A DNA stretch of 58,959 nucleotides from an uncultured Pelagibacteraceae bacterium (GTDB lineage: Bacteria > Pseudomonadota > Alphaproteobacteria > Pelagibacterales > Pelagibacteraceae), in NCBI GenBank assembly GCA_902551865.1, contig CACDES010000002.1, forward strand, positions 1 through 58,959, in the 5' to 3' direction. The notes under the pieces are model-generated. The model searched no databases, was not told the origin of the DNA, and was given only the letters and a program-made list of their open reading frames with translations. Within the stretch, counting starts at the first letter, position 1; every line of letters begins with the position of its first letter. The position numbers and the translations under genes were made by a program. Below, one piece after another: positions 29,315 to 39,246 of this stretch.

Positions 29315-31245
29315 TCCTCATAGTTGTTATCTTTGTTATTTGATTCTTGTTCTTTTGAATAAACATTTTTAGTCACATCGGTTGACGATCCAGCTTGTAC
29401 ATTTTCTGCTCTTTGAATGGATTTAGATCTACAGTAATAAAGACTTTTAAGGCCTTTTTTCCAAGCTTGAAAGTGAATGTCATGAAGTTCTTTCTTATGT
29501 ATATCAGCTGGCACAAAGACATTTATAGATTGCGCTTGCGAGATATGTGGAGTTCTATCTGCACCTAACTCTACAATCCATCTTTGGTCAATCTCAAAAG
29601 CAGTTTTAAAAGTATCTTTTTCCTCAGCAGTTAAAAAATTCAAATGTGAAACAGAGCCTTGATTTGTTGTAATGCTTGACCAAACTTCATCTGTATCTTT
29701 TTTATATTTTTGTAGAATTTTTTTTAAATATTTGTTTCTCACGTTAAAAGAACCAGATAAAGTTTTATGTGTATAGCTATTAGCCGCGATTGGCTCAATT
29801 CCTGGAGAAGATCCACCACAAATAATTGATATAGATGCTGTTGGAGCTATTGCTGTTTTATTAGAAAATCTTTCTTTAATTCCATATTCTTCTGCATCTG
29901 GACAAGATCCTCTTTCTTCCGCAAGAGTAACTGAAGCTGCATCAACTTTTTCTTGAATATTTTTAAATATCTTTTTATTCCAAACTTTACTCATAACAGA
30001 CCCAAAAGGAATATTTTTTTGTTGAAAAAAAGAATGTAAGCCCATAACTCCAAGACCAACACTTCTTTCTCTCATAGCAGAATATTTTGCGTGCGCAAAT
30101 TCGTCTGGAGCTCTATTAATAAAATCAGTCATAACATTATCTAAAAATCTCATGACATCTTCTATAAATTGAGAGTCATCTTTCCACTGATCATAGGTAT
30201 CGATATTCAATGATGATAAACAACAAACTGCTGTTCTTTGTTTTCCATCGTTATCCATCCCAGTAGGAAGAGTAATTTCACTACAAAGATTTGATGTTTT
30301 AACTTTTAAGCCTGCAAGCTTATGATGCTGAGGTATTTGTCTATTAACAGTATCAATATATACAATATAAGGTTCACCTGTTTCAATTCTTGCAGTTAAA
30401 AGTCTAATCCACAAGTTTCTTGCTGGAAGTGTTGATTGAACAGTACCGTCATAAGGACTACGAAGTGCCCATTGACCATCGGTTTCAACAGCTCTCATGA
30501 AATCATCTGTTACTAAAACACCATGGTGTAAATTTAAAGATCTTCTATTAACATCTCCACCTGTTGGTCTTCGCATTTCAATAAATTCCTCTATTTCTGG
30601 ATGATCAATTTGTAAATAGCAGGCTGCTGAACCTCTCCTTAAAGAACCTTGGCTTATAGCCAATGTTAGAGAATCCATAACCTTAATAAACGGAATTATA
30701 CCGGATGTTTTACCTACCTTACCTATTTTTTCTCCTATGGATCTTAAGTTACCCCAATAACTTCCGATTCCCCCTCCTCTAGCAGCTAGCCAAACATTTT
30801 CTTCCCATAAGTTTGTAATTCCCTCTAAACTGTCATTTGCTTCATTTAAAAAACAAGAAATTGGCAAGCCTCTTTCAGTTCCACCATTTGATAAAACAGG
30901 GGTTGCTGGCATAAACCATAAATTGCTTATGTAGTTATAAATTCTTTGAGCATGAAGATTATCGTCAGCATAAACACTTGCAACTCTAGCAAATAAATCT
31001 TGAAAACCCTCGCTTTGTCCTAAATATCTATCTTTAAGTGTTGCTTTACCAAAATCTGTTAAATTAGAATCTCTAGACCTATCAATTTTAATTGTTATAC
31101 CTTTTTCATTTTGAAAAAGTTCCGTCTCTCCAGATAAAGAAAATAAATCAGGCTTTTTTGGACCATTATTTTTTAGCTCACTATGGTTTTTCTGGTTTAT
31201 ACTGCCGACAGCTTTCTCTATTGCCAATGATACATTTTTGTTCAT
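29296..31245 (-). CDS. nrdA: Ribonucleoside-diphosphate reductase class I, alpha subunit
   Basis: PATPVLSNGG, LCSEI, GLHSF, PTASIS; C-terminal CLSCQ redox tail. Confidence 0.95.
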   Translation of the reverse strand: MNKNVSLAIEKAVGSINQKNHSELKNNGPKKPDLFSLSGETELFQNEKGITIKIDRSRDSNLTDFGKATLKDRYLGQSEGFQDLFARVASVYADDNLHAQRIYNYISNLWFMPATPVLSNGGTERGLPISCFLNEANDSLEGITNLWEENVWLAARGGGIGSYWGNLRSIGEKIGKVGKTSGIIPFIKVMDSLTLAISQGSLRRGSAACYLQIDHPEIEEFIEMRRPTGGDVNRRSLNLHHGVLVTDDFMRAVETDGQWALRSPYDGTVQSTLPARNLWIRLLTARIETGEPYIVYIDTVNRQIPQHHKLAGLKVKTSNLCSEITLPTGMDNDGKQRTAVCCLSSLNIDTYDQWKDDSQFIEDVMRFLDNVMTDFINRAPDEFAHAKYSAMRERSVGLGVMGLHSFFQQKNIPFGSVMSKVWNKKIFKNIQEKVDAASVTLAEERGSCPDAEEYGIKERFSNKTAIAPTASISIICGGSSPGIEPIAANSYTHKTLSGSFNVRNKYLKKILQKYKKDTDEVWSSITTNQGSVSHLNFLTAEEKDTFKTAFEIDQRWIVELGADRTPHISQAQSINVFVPADIHKKELHDIHFQAWKKGLKSLYYCRSKSIQRAENVQAGSSTDVTKNVYSKEQESNNKDNNYEECLSCQ

Positions 31246-31278
31246 ATTTTCCTTGTTTTGAGCGATTTATTAACAAAA

Positions 31279-31325
31279 CAACTACATGTTGTGTTGCAGT
31301 TACATTAATATACTATATAACAACT
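31279..31325 (-). promoter_or_regulatory. Two putative NrdR boxes upstream of nrdAB
   Basis: caactacatgttgtgt (31279-31294) and atactatataacaact (31310-31325) resemble acaCwAtATaTwGtgt (12/16 and about 10/16 by eye); offset exactly 31 bp. Confidence 0.6.
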
Positions 31326-31430
31326 AAATCAATAGAACAATATAAGAACATTTGATTAATTTTGCAAGTGGAAAGTTTTGTTAATAAACATTTAATAACA
31401 AATCATTATATTCTTTAGTATTTATAACTG

Positions 31431-32873
31431 ATGAAAATCAATCCTAACGGTTTTAGAGAGTATGATGCTAGATGGTTGTTTGAAAAAGACATCGATTTAG
31501 AAGGAATCACTGATCTGGGAAAAGGTTTAGGAACTCAAATTATCAAGCATACAAAAAAAGTTAATCCAAAAGTTATTGTGGGGCATGATTACCGTTCTTA
31601 CAGTGAAGAAATTAAAAAAGCTTTAATTAAAGGGCTGATATCTACGGGAAGTAATATTGAAGATATAGGATTATCATTATCTCCTACTGTTTATTTTGCT
31701 CAATTTAAAATGAACTCAGATGCTATCGCTATGGTTACTGCTAGCCATAATGAAAATGGGTGGACAGGTGTAAAAATGGGTATCAAAAAAGGATTAACTC
31801 ATGCTCCAGAGGAAATGAATGAATTAAAAGATATAACACTCAATAAGAGATTCATTAAAGGTGAGGGATCTTCTAAAACTATAGATAATTTCAAAAAAAT
31901 ATACATAGAAGATTTAGTTTCAAAAAATAAAATAAAAAAAAAGATTAAAGCAGTAGTAGCTTGCGGGAACGGTACAGCAGGTATTTTTGCTCCTGAAATT
32001 TTAAAAGGTATAGGATGTGAAGTAGTTGAGTTAGATTGTAAATTAGATTGGTCTTTTCCAAAATACAATCCTAATCCTGAAGATCTAAAAATGCTACGTG
32101 CTATTTCAAATGCAGTGAAAGATAGTAAAGCTGATATTGGTTTTGGCTTTGATGGTGATGGTGATAGATGTGGAGTTATTGATAATAAAGGAAATGAAAT
32201 TTATTCAGATAAAATTGGATTATTAATTGCTAGAAATTTATCTAATAAACACAAAAATTCTAAGTTTATTGTTGATGTTAAATCAACAGGTCTTTATTCA
32301 AAAGATAAAACTCTTTCAAAAAATCAGTGCAAAACAATTTATTGGAAAACAGGTCATTCACATATTAAAAGAAAGGTAAATTTAGAAAAAGCTTTAGCGG
32401 GTTTTGAAAAAAGTGGTCATTTCTTCTTTAATCATCCTCTAGGATATGGTTATGATGATGGTATTAATTCAGCCATACAAGTTTGCCATCTATTAGATAA
32501 TGAAAATAAAAATATCAGTGAAATAATAAGTGAATTACCAAAAACTTTTCAAACGCCAACAATGGCTCCCTTTTGTAAAGATGAAGAAAAATACAAAGTT
32601 GTAGATGAAATAGTAAAAAAGATTCAGTATCTCAAAAAAGAAAAAATTAAAATTGACAACTTATTAATTACAGAGCTTTTAACAGTAAATGGAGTTAGAT
32701 TTTCTTTAGAAGATGGTTCATGGGGATTAATTAGAGCCTCATCAAATAAACCGTCACTAGTTGTCGTAACAGAAAGCCCTACATCAGATATAAGAAAAAA
32801 AAATATTTTTAATTTTATTGACGATTTACTTCAAAAAACAAAAAAAGTTGGTAAATATGATCAAAAAATTTAA
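31431..32873 (+). CDS. Phosphomannomutase/phosphoglucomutase
   Basis: VTASHNENGWTGVKMG active Ser loop, FGFDGDGDRCGVID metal loop. Confidence 0.92.
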   Translation: MKINPNGFREYDARWLFEKDIDLEGITDLGKGLGTQIIKHTKKVNPKVIVGHDYRSYSEEIKKALIKGLISTGSNIEDIGLSLSPTVYFAQFKMNSDAIAMVTASHNENGWTGVKMGIKKGLTHAPEEMNELKDITLNKRFIKGEGSSKTIDNFKKIYIEDLVSKNKIKKKIKAVVACGNGTAGIFAPEILKGIGCEVVELDCKLDWSFPKYNPNPEDLKMLRAISNAVKDSKADIGFGFDGDGDRCGVIDNKGNEIYSDKIGLLIARNLSNKHKNSKFIVDVKSTGLYSKDKTLSKNQCKTIYWKTGHSHIKRKVNLEKALAGFEKSGHFFFNHPLGYGYDDGINSAIQVCHLLDNENKNISEIISELPKTFQTPTMAPFCKDEEKYKVVDEIVKKIQYLKKEKIKIDNLLITELLTVNGVRFSLEDGSWGLIRASSNKPSLVVVTESPTSDIRKKNIFNFIDDLLQKTKKVGKYDQKI

Positions 32874-33700
32874 AGATTAAAGTATTCATACAAAAATTTT
32901 GTTCCAATAATAATCAGGAATAACCCAAAATACTTTGTCATTTTTTTTTTAACTATTCTATGGCTTGCTTTTGCGCCTAATCTAGCCATGAAAGCTGTTA
33001 TTGGAAAGAAGACTAAAAATGCTGGAATATTTAAAAATCCAATACTAAATGGTAAATTTGCACTTAAATAATTACCAGAGATAAAAAATCCAATCGCACC
33101 AAATAAAGCTATTATAAATCCAATTGCTGCAGCACTTCCGATTGCCTTGTTAATCGGATATCCAAAAAATTTTAAAATAGGTACATTCATTACCGCTCCA
33201 CCAATGCCCATTGGTGCGGATATAAAGCCAGTAATAATACCTGATATAATTTTAGCTGGTAAGCCCATCTTTAATGAGATGTCTGACTCTTTTTCTTTTA
33301 AATATAACAAATAAAAGGCTAGTATAAATACCACTACAGTAAAAAATAATATTAGAGGCTTGGTTTTTAGTCCTGCAGCTAAAATCGTACCTAGAATAAC
33401 TCCAATAATAACAAAAATTCCGTAACCTTTGACAACATTAAAATCTACAGCATTATGTTGATGATGAGTTAAAACTGAGACTATAGAAGTTGGAATGATT
33501 ATTGCAAATGATGTTCCAACGGCTAAGTGCATTAAATATGCAGGTTCTATACCTGCAAATCCAAAAATATAAAATAAAATTGGAACTGTAATTAATCCAC
33601 CTCCTATTCCGAACAATCCAGCAGCAAATCCAGCTGGTATTGCTGTGATCACCATAATCAAAATTAAATAAATAGTTTCTTGATGAGAAAGAATTTCCAA
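32870..33700 (-). CDS. TSUP (TauE/SafE) family permease
   Basis: GFAAGLFGIGGGLITVPIL, APMGIGGAVMNVPIL repeat. Confidence 0.92.
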   Translation of the reverse strand: MEILSHQETIYLILIMVITAIPAGFAAGLFGIGGGLITVPILFYIFGFAGIEPAYLMHLAVGTSFAIIIPTSIVSVLTHHQHNAVDFNVVKGYGIFVIIGVILGTILAAGLKTKPLILFFTVVVFILAFYLLYLKEKESDISLKMGLPAKIISGIITGFISAPMGIGGAVMNVPILKFFGYPINKAIGSAAAIGFIIALFGAIGFFISGNYLSANLPFSIGFLNIPAFLVFFPITAFMARLGAKASHRIVKKKMTKYFGLFLIIIGTKFLYEYFNL

Positions 33701-33702
33701 AA

Positions 33703-34686
33703 TTATCTTTCTAATGAAATAGGATTTGTTTGTCTAATGTGATCCATTATATGATTTACTTTTTGAAGATCAGCATTTCGTACACACATATTTTTTGATA
33801 GATATTGTTTCCAAATTCTAGAGCCATTTTGACCGTGAAATAATCCAACTGTATGTCGCATAATATGGTTTAGTTGAACTCCTTTAGAAGTTTCTTCTTC
33901 AATATATGGTATTAACTTTTCCATAACTTCACTTCTTGTAGGAATATTCTTATTGTTAAAAATATCTCTTTCAATATCTGCTAAGAAATATGGTGAATGA
34001 TATATAGCTCTTCCAATCATTGCTCCATCAACTTTAGATAAATGATTTTTAATATCATCAGTGGTTTTAATACCTCCGTTAATAATAATTTCATCATCCT
34101 TAAAATATTCTTTTAATTTGTAAACGAATTCATATTTTAAAGGTGGTATATTTAAATTTTCTTTAGGGGTTAGTTTTTTTAATAATGCCTTTCTTGCATG
34201 AATAATAAATTTTTTTGAACCAGCATCTTTAGTGGTTTGTATAAAAGATTTTAAAAATTCAAAATTTTCAATTTCGTTATATCCAATTCTTGTTTTAATT
34301 GTAATAGGAAGCTTAGTTGCATTAACCATTGCCTCTATACATCTTCCAACAAGATCTGGCTCCTGCATTAAGCAAGCACCAAATTTATTCTTTTGGACTT
34401 TTTTACTGGGGCAACCAAGGTTTAGATTTATTTCTTTGTAACCATATTCTTCTGAAATTTTACATGCTTCTGCTAATTCTTCTGGATTAGAACCTCCGAT
34501 TTGTAAAACCACTGGGTTCGTTACATCTTTAAATGATAAAAGTTTATTTCGATCTCCTCTTATAATTGCATTAGCTACAATCATCTCTGTGTAAAGATGA
34601 ACATTTTGACTAATTAAGCTTAAAAAATATATCTCATGCTTATCAGTGCAATCCATCATAGGTGCAACAGATATAGTCTTAGTCAT
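33703..34686 (-). CDS. dusA: tRNA-dihydrouridine synthase A
   Basis: VAPMMDCTDKHEIYF, NLNLGCPSKKVQKNKFGACLM, IIHARKALL. Confidence 0.93.
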   Translation of the reverse strand: MTKTISVAPMMDCTDKHEIYFLSLISQNVHLYTEMIVANAIIRGDRNKLLSFKDVTNPVVLQIGGSNPEELAEACKISEEYGYKEINLNLGCPSKKVQKNKFGACLMQEPDLVGRCIEAMVNATKLPITIKTRIGYNEIENFEFLKSFIQTTKDAGSKKFIIHARKALLKKLTPKENLNIPPLKYEFVYKLKEYFKDDEIIINGGIKTTDDIKNHLSKVDGAMIGRAIYHSPYFLADIERDIFNNKNIPTRSEVMEKLIPYIEEETSKGVQLNHIMRHTVGLFHGQNGSRIWKQYLSKNMCVRNADLQKVNHIMDHIRQTNPISLER

Positions 34687-34689
34687 AAT

Positions 34690-35199
34690 TTACTCTGATT
34701 TATTATCTTCTTCTGTTGAAGCCTCTTCTTTTAATTCAAGAGGAGCCTCTTCTGTTTCTAAATTTTCTTCTTTAATTTCTGGTTGCTCTGCTTTTAATTC
34801 TGAGAGGGCTTCTTTTGCTAAATTACTTGATCCTGATTTTTTGATTTCAGGAACTCTTCTTGTTCTTTTTGAAGGCAAAATAGCCACGCCACTTTTAGAA
34901 ATTTGTCCTTTATATAAATTCTCAAAATCATCATTAGTCTCTTCTTCTACATCCTCTTGTTGTTCGCTTTCATCAGGCTCTTTTCTTAGTCTTTTAATTG
35001 CATTTTGCTCTAATTCTTCTATAGAGATTTTTCCATCACCAATTTCTCTTAAAGAGATAATTGTTCTTTTATCGTTATCTTCTTCAACTAAAATAGGAGC
35101 ACCTGAATTTAATTGCACAGTTCTCTCTTTTGCTAATAAGACTAGATCGTACTGATTATCAACCTTTTCTAAGCAGTCTTCGACTGTTATTCTTGCCAT
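34690..35199 (-). CDS. rpoZ: RNA polymerase omega subunit with long acidic C-terminal extension
   Basis: MARITVEDCLEKVDNQYDLVLLAKERTVQL, EIGDGKI; Glu-rich tail. Confidence 0.88.
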   Translation of the reverse strand: MARITVEDCLEKVDNQYDLVLLAKERTVQLNSGAPILVEEDNDKRTIISLREIGDGKISIEELEQNAIKRLRKEPDESEQQEDVEEETNDDFENLYKGQISKSGVAILPSKRTRRVPEIKKSGSSNLAKEALSELKAEQPEIKEENLETEEAPLELKEEASTEEDNKSE

Positions 35200-35237
35200 G
35201 ATGGTGAGTGTATATTCAAATAATTTAAATAAATCAA

Positions 35238-36452
35238 TTATTTTCTAACCTTAATTGGTTCTAAAGTGTTTCTTATAATCATTAAGAGAAATATTGAAAT
35301 AACTACATATAAACCAGAAATAAAAGCAATATTTTCTACAGAAAAACCCTTATCAATTAACAGTCCAAATATTGCAGTTCCAAAAGCTGTTGAGAAAACC
35401 ATGAAAGCAGTGGTTAAAGCTTTTATAGAACCAATAAATTTAACCCCATAAATTTCAGCCCAAGTAGATGAACCTAGAACGTTTGACAATCCATTAGAAA
35501 CCCCTATTAAACCTAGAAAAATAAAAGCAGAAAATTCATGCTGATAATAGAACAAGACAAACATCGCAATTAGCAAAGGAATGTTCATTAATGGAATTAA
35601 TTTTCTACTGGTAAATTTATCAACTAAAAAACCCGAAAAAAATAATGTTATTATTGAAGCTATAGAATAAACCATAAAAGCTTTAGGTATAGTGTATATA
35701 TCCCACAATTTTGAGTCAGATATAAAAGACTGGTATACGAATACTCCAGTTGCTATCCAAGGCATAGCTAGCATGTTTAATGAAACAATATAAAATCTAT
35801 AATCTTTAATTACTTCTATTCTTTTCCAGCTTTTTATTTTAGTGCTTTTAGAAAAATTTTCATTTTTTTCTCTAGTGTCTAATTTAATATTTCTAATTGT
35901 ATTTAAAACTATAAAAGGCAAAAATAAAATAATCAGTATGGCAATTACTTGCCAGATTGTTCTCCAAGAATAAAAAACAAATAAATAAGTTATTAAAACT
36001 GGTAATATAAACTCTGCAGAGGATAATCCAAACCAGATAGAGCTAAGAGCCTTTCCTCTTGTTCTTTCAAAAAATCTAGAAATTGTAGTCGTAGATGTAT
36101 GACTCATTAATCCTTGACCAGAAAATCTCATTAAAAATATTCCAATTGCTAAAAAATAGATACTGTTTATGAAAGAAAAAAATAGAGATGATAAAAATAA
36201 TAACAAAATAACAAAAATAGAATAATAAATTATTTGATACTCATCTATTTTCTTACCAACCCAAATTAATAAAATACTAGAAAAAATTGTTGCAATAGCA
36301 TAAATATTTCCAAATTGACCGTGGGTGATACCTAGTTCATTTCTAATTGGTGCGTTAAACAATCCCAAAAAAAAGCTCTGTCCAAAACTAGAAAAAAATG
36401 TAAATATAAATCCGAATATAATTACTTTTTTATTTAAGGAGAGATTAATCAT
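35238..36452 (-). CDS. MFS transporter
   Basis: About 12 TM segments, MFS-like loops. Confidence 0.88.
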   Translation of the reverse strand: MINLSLNKKVIIFGFIFTFFSSFGQSFFLGLFNAPIRNELGITHGQFGNIYAIATIFSSILLIWVGKKIDEYQIIYYSIFVILLLFLSSLFFSFINSIYFLAIGIFLMRFSGQGLMSHTSTTTISRFFERTRGKALSSIWFGLSSAEFILPVLITYLFVFYSWRTIWQVIAILIILFLPFIVLNTIRNIKLDTREKNENFSKSTKIKSWKRIEVIKDYRFYIVSLNMLAMPWIATGVFVYQSFISDSKLWDIYTIPKAFMVYSIASIITLFFSGFLVDKFTSRKLIPLMNIPLLIAMFVLFYYQHEFSAFIFLGLIGVSNGLSNVLGSSTWAEIYGVKFIGSIKALTTAFMVFSTAFGTAIFGLLIDKGFSVENIAFISGLYVVISIFLLMIIRNTLEPIKVRK

Positions 36453-36454
36453 TT

Positions 36455-37324
36455 ATGAGTTGTAAAGTAGCTTTCATAGGTTTGGGTGTTATGGGATATC
36501 CCATGGCAGGTTATATATCAAAAGCTGCCCATAATGTAACCGTTTATAATCGTACTAGAGCTAAATCTGAAAAATGGATTAAAGAATTTAAAGGTAAATT
36601 GGCCGATACTCCAATGGAAGCTGCAAAAGATTGTGATTTTATTTTTACTTGCGTTGGGAATGATGACGATCTTAGAGAAGTTAGCTTAGGTGATAAAGGA
36701 TTGTTTAAGACCGCAAAGAAAGGTTCGGTCTATATAGATAATACTACTGCCTCAGCAAATATTGCTAGAGAGCTTTACAAAGAAGCAAAATCAAAAGGGT
36801 TTGATTTCTTAGATGCTCCAATCTCAGGTGGTCAAGCAGGTGCTGAGGGAGGAACTTTAACTGTTATGGTTGGTGGAGATGAAGCTCCATTTAAAAAAGC
36901 TGAGCCTGTAATAGATAGTTATAGTAAAAAGATAAAATTACTAGGACCTTCTGGAAGTGGTCAACTGACTAAGATGGTCAACCAAATTTGTATTGCAGGT
37001 TTAGTTCAGGGTTTGTCCGAAGCAATTAATTTTGGCATTAATGCTGGTTTAAATATGCATGATGTTATAGAAGTAATTTCGAAAGGTGCTGCACAATCAT
37101 GGCAAATGGATAATAGACACAAAACTATGATCGAAGATAAATTTGATTATGGCTTTGCAGTTGATTGGATGCGAAAAGATTTAAAAATAGCAATAGATGA
37201 AGCTAAAAAAAATAATTCACCGCTCCCTATCACAAAATTAATAGATGAATACTACGCTGATGTTCAAAAGATGGGTGGCCATAGATGGGATACATCAAGC
37301 TTGATTAAAAGATTTAGGAAATAA
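36455..37324 (+). CDS. NAD(P)-dependent oxidoreductase, 3-hydroxyisobutyrate dehydrogenase family
   Basis: VAFIGLGVMGYPMAG Rossmann, FLDAPISGGQAGAEGGTLTVMVGG. Confidence 0.92.
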   Translation: MSCKVAFIGLGVMGYPMAGYISKAAHNVTVYNRTRAKSEKWIKEFKGKLADTPMEAAKDCDFIFTCVGNDDDLREVSLGDKGLFKTAKKGSVYIDNTTASANIARELYKEAKSKGFDFLDAPISGGQAGAEGGTLTVMVGGDEAPFKKAEPVIDSYSKKIKLLGPSGSGQLTKMVNQICIAGLVQGLSEAINFGINAGLNMHDVIEVISKGAAQSWQMDNRHKTMIEDKFDYGFAVDWMRKDLKIAIDEAKKNNSPLPITKLIDEYYADVQKMGGHRWDTSSLIKRFRK

Positions 37325-37327
37325 TGT

Positions 37328-37927
37328 ATGCAACCTGCATACTACGAAAACTTAGAAGAAATACAAAAAAAGTTGTGGTCCATGTTGGACGATGCAGTAG
37401 TTAATAGAAGTTCACCTTTTAGAATACCAGTTTTCATCTGTGCTGATCAAAATGACATAGATGGAAGAATAGTGGTTTTAAGAAAATCAGATAAAAACAA
37501 AAATATCTTACAATTTCATACTGACCTTAGGTCTCCAAAAGTAAATATTCTTAAGAAAAATAAGAATGCTTCTTTGGTGTTTTATGATAAAGAACAGAAA
37601 ATTCAATTAAGAGTTAAAGTCATTTGTGAAATAAATAATAAAAATTCAGTGACTGAAGAATCCTGGAAAAAAACTCAACACATAAGTAGACGCTGCTACC
37701 TTACAGATAGTGGGCCTGGATCTATATCAGATGGTCCAACATCAGGCATGATTTCTAAATTAGAAGATTTTGATTATACAATGGAGCAAAGTGAAAAAGG
37801 TTATGAAAATTTTACAGTAGTTAAATGTAATATTAAATCTATTGAATGGTTATACTTAGCTGCAAAAGGTCATCGTAGAGCTATTTTTGATATTAAAAAT
37901 AAAAAACAAAATTGGTTAGTTCCCTAG
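37328..37927 (+). CDS. Pyridoxamine 5'-phosphate oxidase family protein
   Basis: FHTDLRSPKVNILKKNKNASLVFYDKEQKIQLRV PNPOx-like. Confidence 0.82.
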   Translation: MQPAYYENLEEIQKKLWSMLDDAVVNRSSPFRIPVFICADQNDIDGRIVVLRKSDKNKNILQFHTDLRSPKVNILKKNKNASLVFYDKEQKIQLRVKVICEINNKNSVTEESWKKTQHISRRCYLTDSGPGSISDGPTSGMISKLEDFDYTMEQSEKGYENFTVVKCNIKSIEWLYLAAKGHRRAIFDIKNKKQNWLVP

Positions 37928-38733
37928 TTTTTTTGTATAAGTTTTAAAAGTTTTTCTTTTTTATTTGTTCTAAAGAGATTGTCATAATAAATTACTTGTT
38001 TTGGATACTCGCCCATAAACTTATCATTCCATCTACTAATCCAACTATGATATATTCCAAATTTATTGTAGTGTTCACCTCCAAAACTAGTTCTTCCTTC
38101 GAATACATTATAAAGTGTGTCTTCTACATACATTTTCATAAATCCTTTTTTGGGATCTTTGGACATTTTTGTATGAAATAAAATTGTTGTCCATTTTCCT
38201 AACATGTCTTTAATCCTAAGTCTTTTATGCACAACTCCTGCGGAGTCCATGCCGTTTACTGGGTAATATCTTGGTGATAACACCCCATACTTTGGTCTTA
38301 ACATTAATCTTGGACCTTCTCCCTTCTCATATATTTGAAAAAAGGAAGTGCTTACAGGTTCTACACTTTTAAAATCATTTGGAATAAAAATACTTACCGA
38401 ATGCCATTTCTCACCTTTAAATTTAGTTGATGTGTAATACTCACTTCTTGCTCTATCTCCTCCTCCATGCCCGACAACAGGATCTCTACCATTGTTTTTG
38501 CAATCCGAATAATCTCCTTCATCTCTTCCACAATCTTTAGGTAGTAATGTGATTTTCCAGGCCTCTTTCCCCAAAGCTGGTGAAGTTACTGTTTCTCTGA
38601 AGTTAGAAAGTTTTTTTCCAATAAATACACTTTTCTTCCAAGATAAGTTTGTAATTTCTTGTGCAGAAACGTTGGGGAATATTATGATTAAAATAAAAAA
38701 ACTATTTCTTATATTTTTTATAGTTTGCAACAT
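37924..38733 (-). CDS. Secreted polysaccharide lyase (heparin lyase I-like)
   Basis: Signal peptide; GGGDRARSEYYT, WHSVSIFIPNDF, FFQIYEKGEGPRLMLR jelly-roll motifs. Confidence 0.6.
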   Translation of the reverse strand: MLQTIKNIRNSFFILIIIFPNVSAQEITNLSWKKSVFIGKKLSNFRETVTSPALGKEAWKITLLPKDCGRDEGDYSDCKNNGRDPVVGHGGGDRARSEYYTSTKFKGEKWHSVSIFIPNDFKSVEPVSTSFFQIYEKGEGPRLMLRPKYGVLSPRYYPVNGMDSAGVVHKRLRIKDMLGKWTTILFHTKMSKDPKKGFMKMYVEDTLYNVFEGRTSFGGEHYNKFGIYHSWISRWNDKFMGEYPKQVIYYDNLFRTNKKEKLLKLIQKN

Positions 38734-39205
38734 AATGTTCCGCGTTTTCTTTAATGCTTTTTATCTCTTCATCTGTAACTTGTCTTACAATCTTACCTGG
38801 ACTACCGAGAACTAAAGATCTTTCTGGAATTACTTTATTTTCAGTTACAAGAGCATTTGCTCCTATAATAGAATTTTTTCCAATCTTAGCTTTATTTAAA
38901 ATTGTACTTCCTATTCCAATTAAACAATCATTTTCTATTACACAACCATGAAGCATTACTAAATGACCAATAGTAACATTTTTGCCAATAATAGCTGGGC
39001 AGCCTGGATCGGTATGTATTACACTGCCATCTTGCACATTTGATCCTTCACCAATAGTAATAGGCTCTACGTCCCCTCTTAATGTTACATTAAACCAAAT
39101 ATTCGAATCTTTTTTTAATTCAACTTTGCCAATAAGCACTGCATTTGATGCAGCCCAACTATTTGGATCCATTTTTGGTGTATGTCCTTCAAAATCATAA
39201 ATCAT
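38702..39205 (-). CDS. Gamma-carbonic anhydrase family protein (hexapeptide repeat)
   Basis: LRGDVEPITIGEGSNVQDGSVIHTDPG..IIGKNVTIGHLVMLHGC. Confidence 0.92.
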   Translation of the reverse strand: MIYDFEGHTPKMDPNSWAASNAVLIGKVELKKDSNIWFNVTLRGDVEPITIGEGSNVQDGSVIHTDPGCPAIIGKNVTIGHLVMLHGCVIENDCLIGIGSTILNKAKIGKNSIIGANALVTENKVIPERSLVLGSPGKIVRQVTDEEIKSIKENAEHYVANYKKYKK

Positions 39206-39246
39206 AAAATTGCTGTATAATTAATTAATAATTCTTATAATATATT

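Noticed and set aside
31092-31355. 87-aa ORF across the nrdA 5' end
   Set aside because: Antisense to nrdA and its regulatory region; no homology features.
34646-35155. 169-aa plus-strand ORF antisense to rpoZ
   Set aside because: Mirror of the acidic low-complexity rpoZ frame (GAA/GAG codons read as Ser/Phe-rich on the other strand); no protein family features.
38549-39200. Several plus-strand ORFs opposite the lyase-like and gamma-carbonic anhydrase genes
   Set aside because: Spurious antisense frames of conserved proteins.
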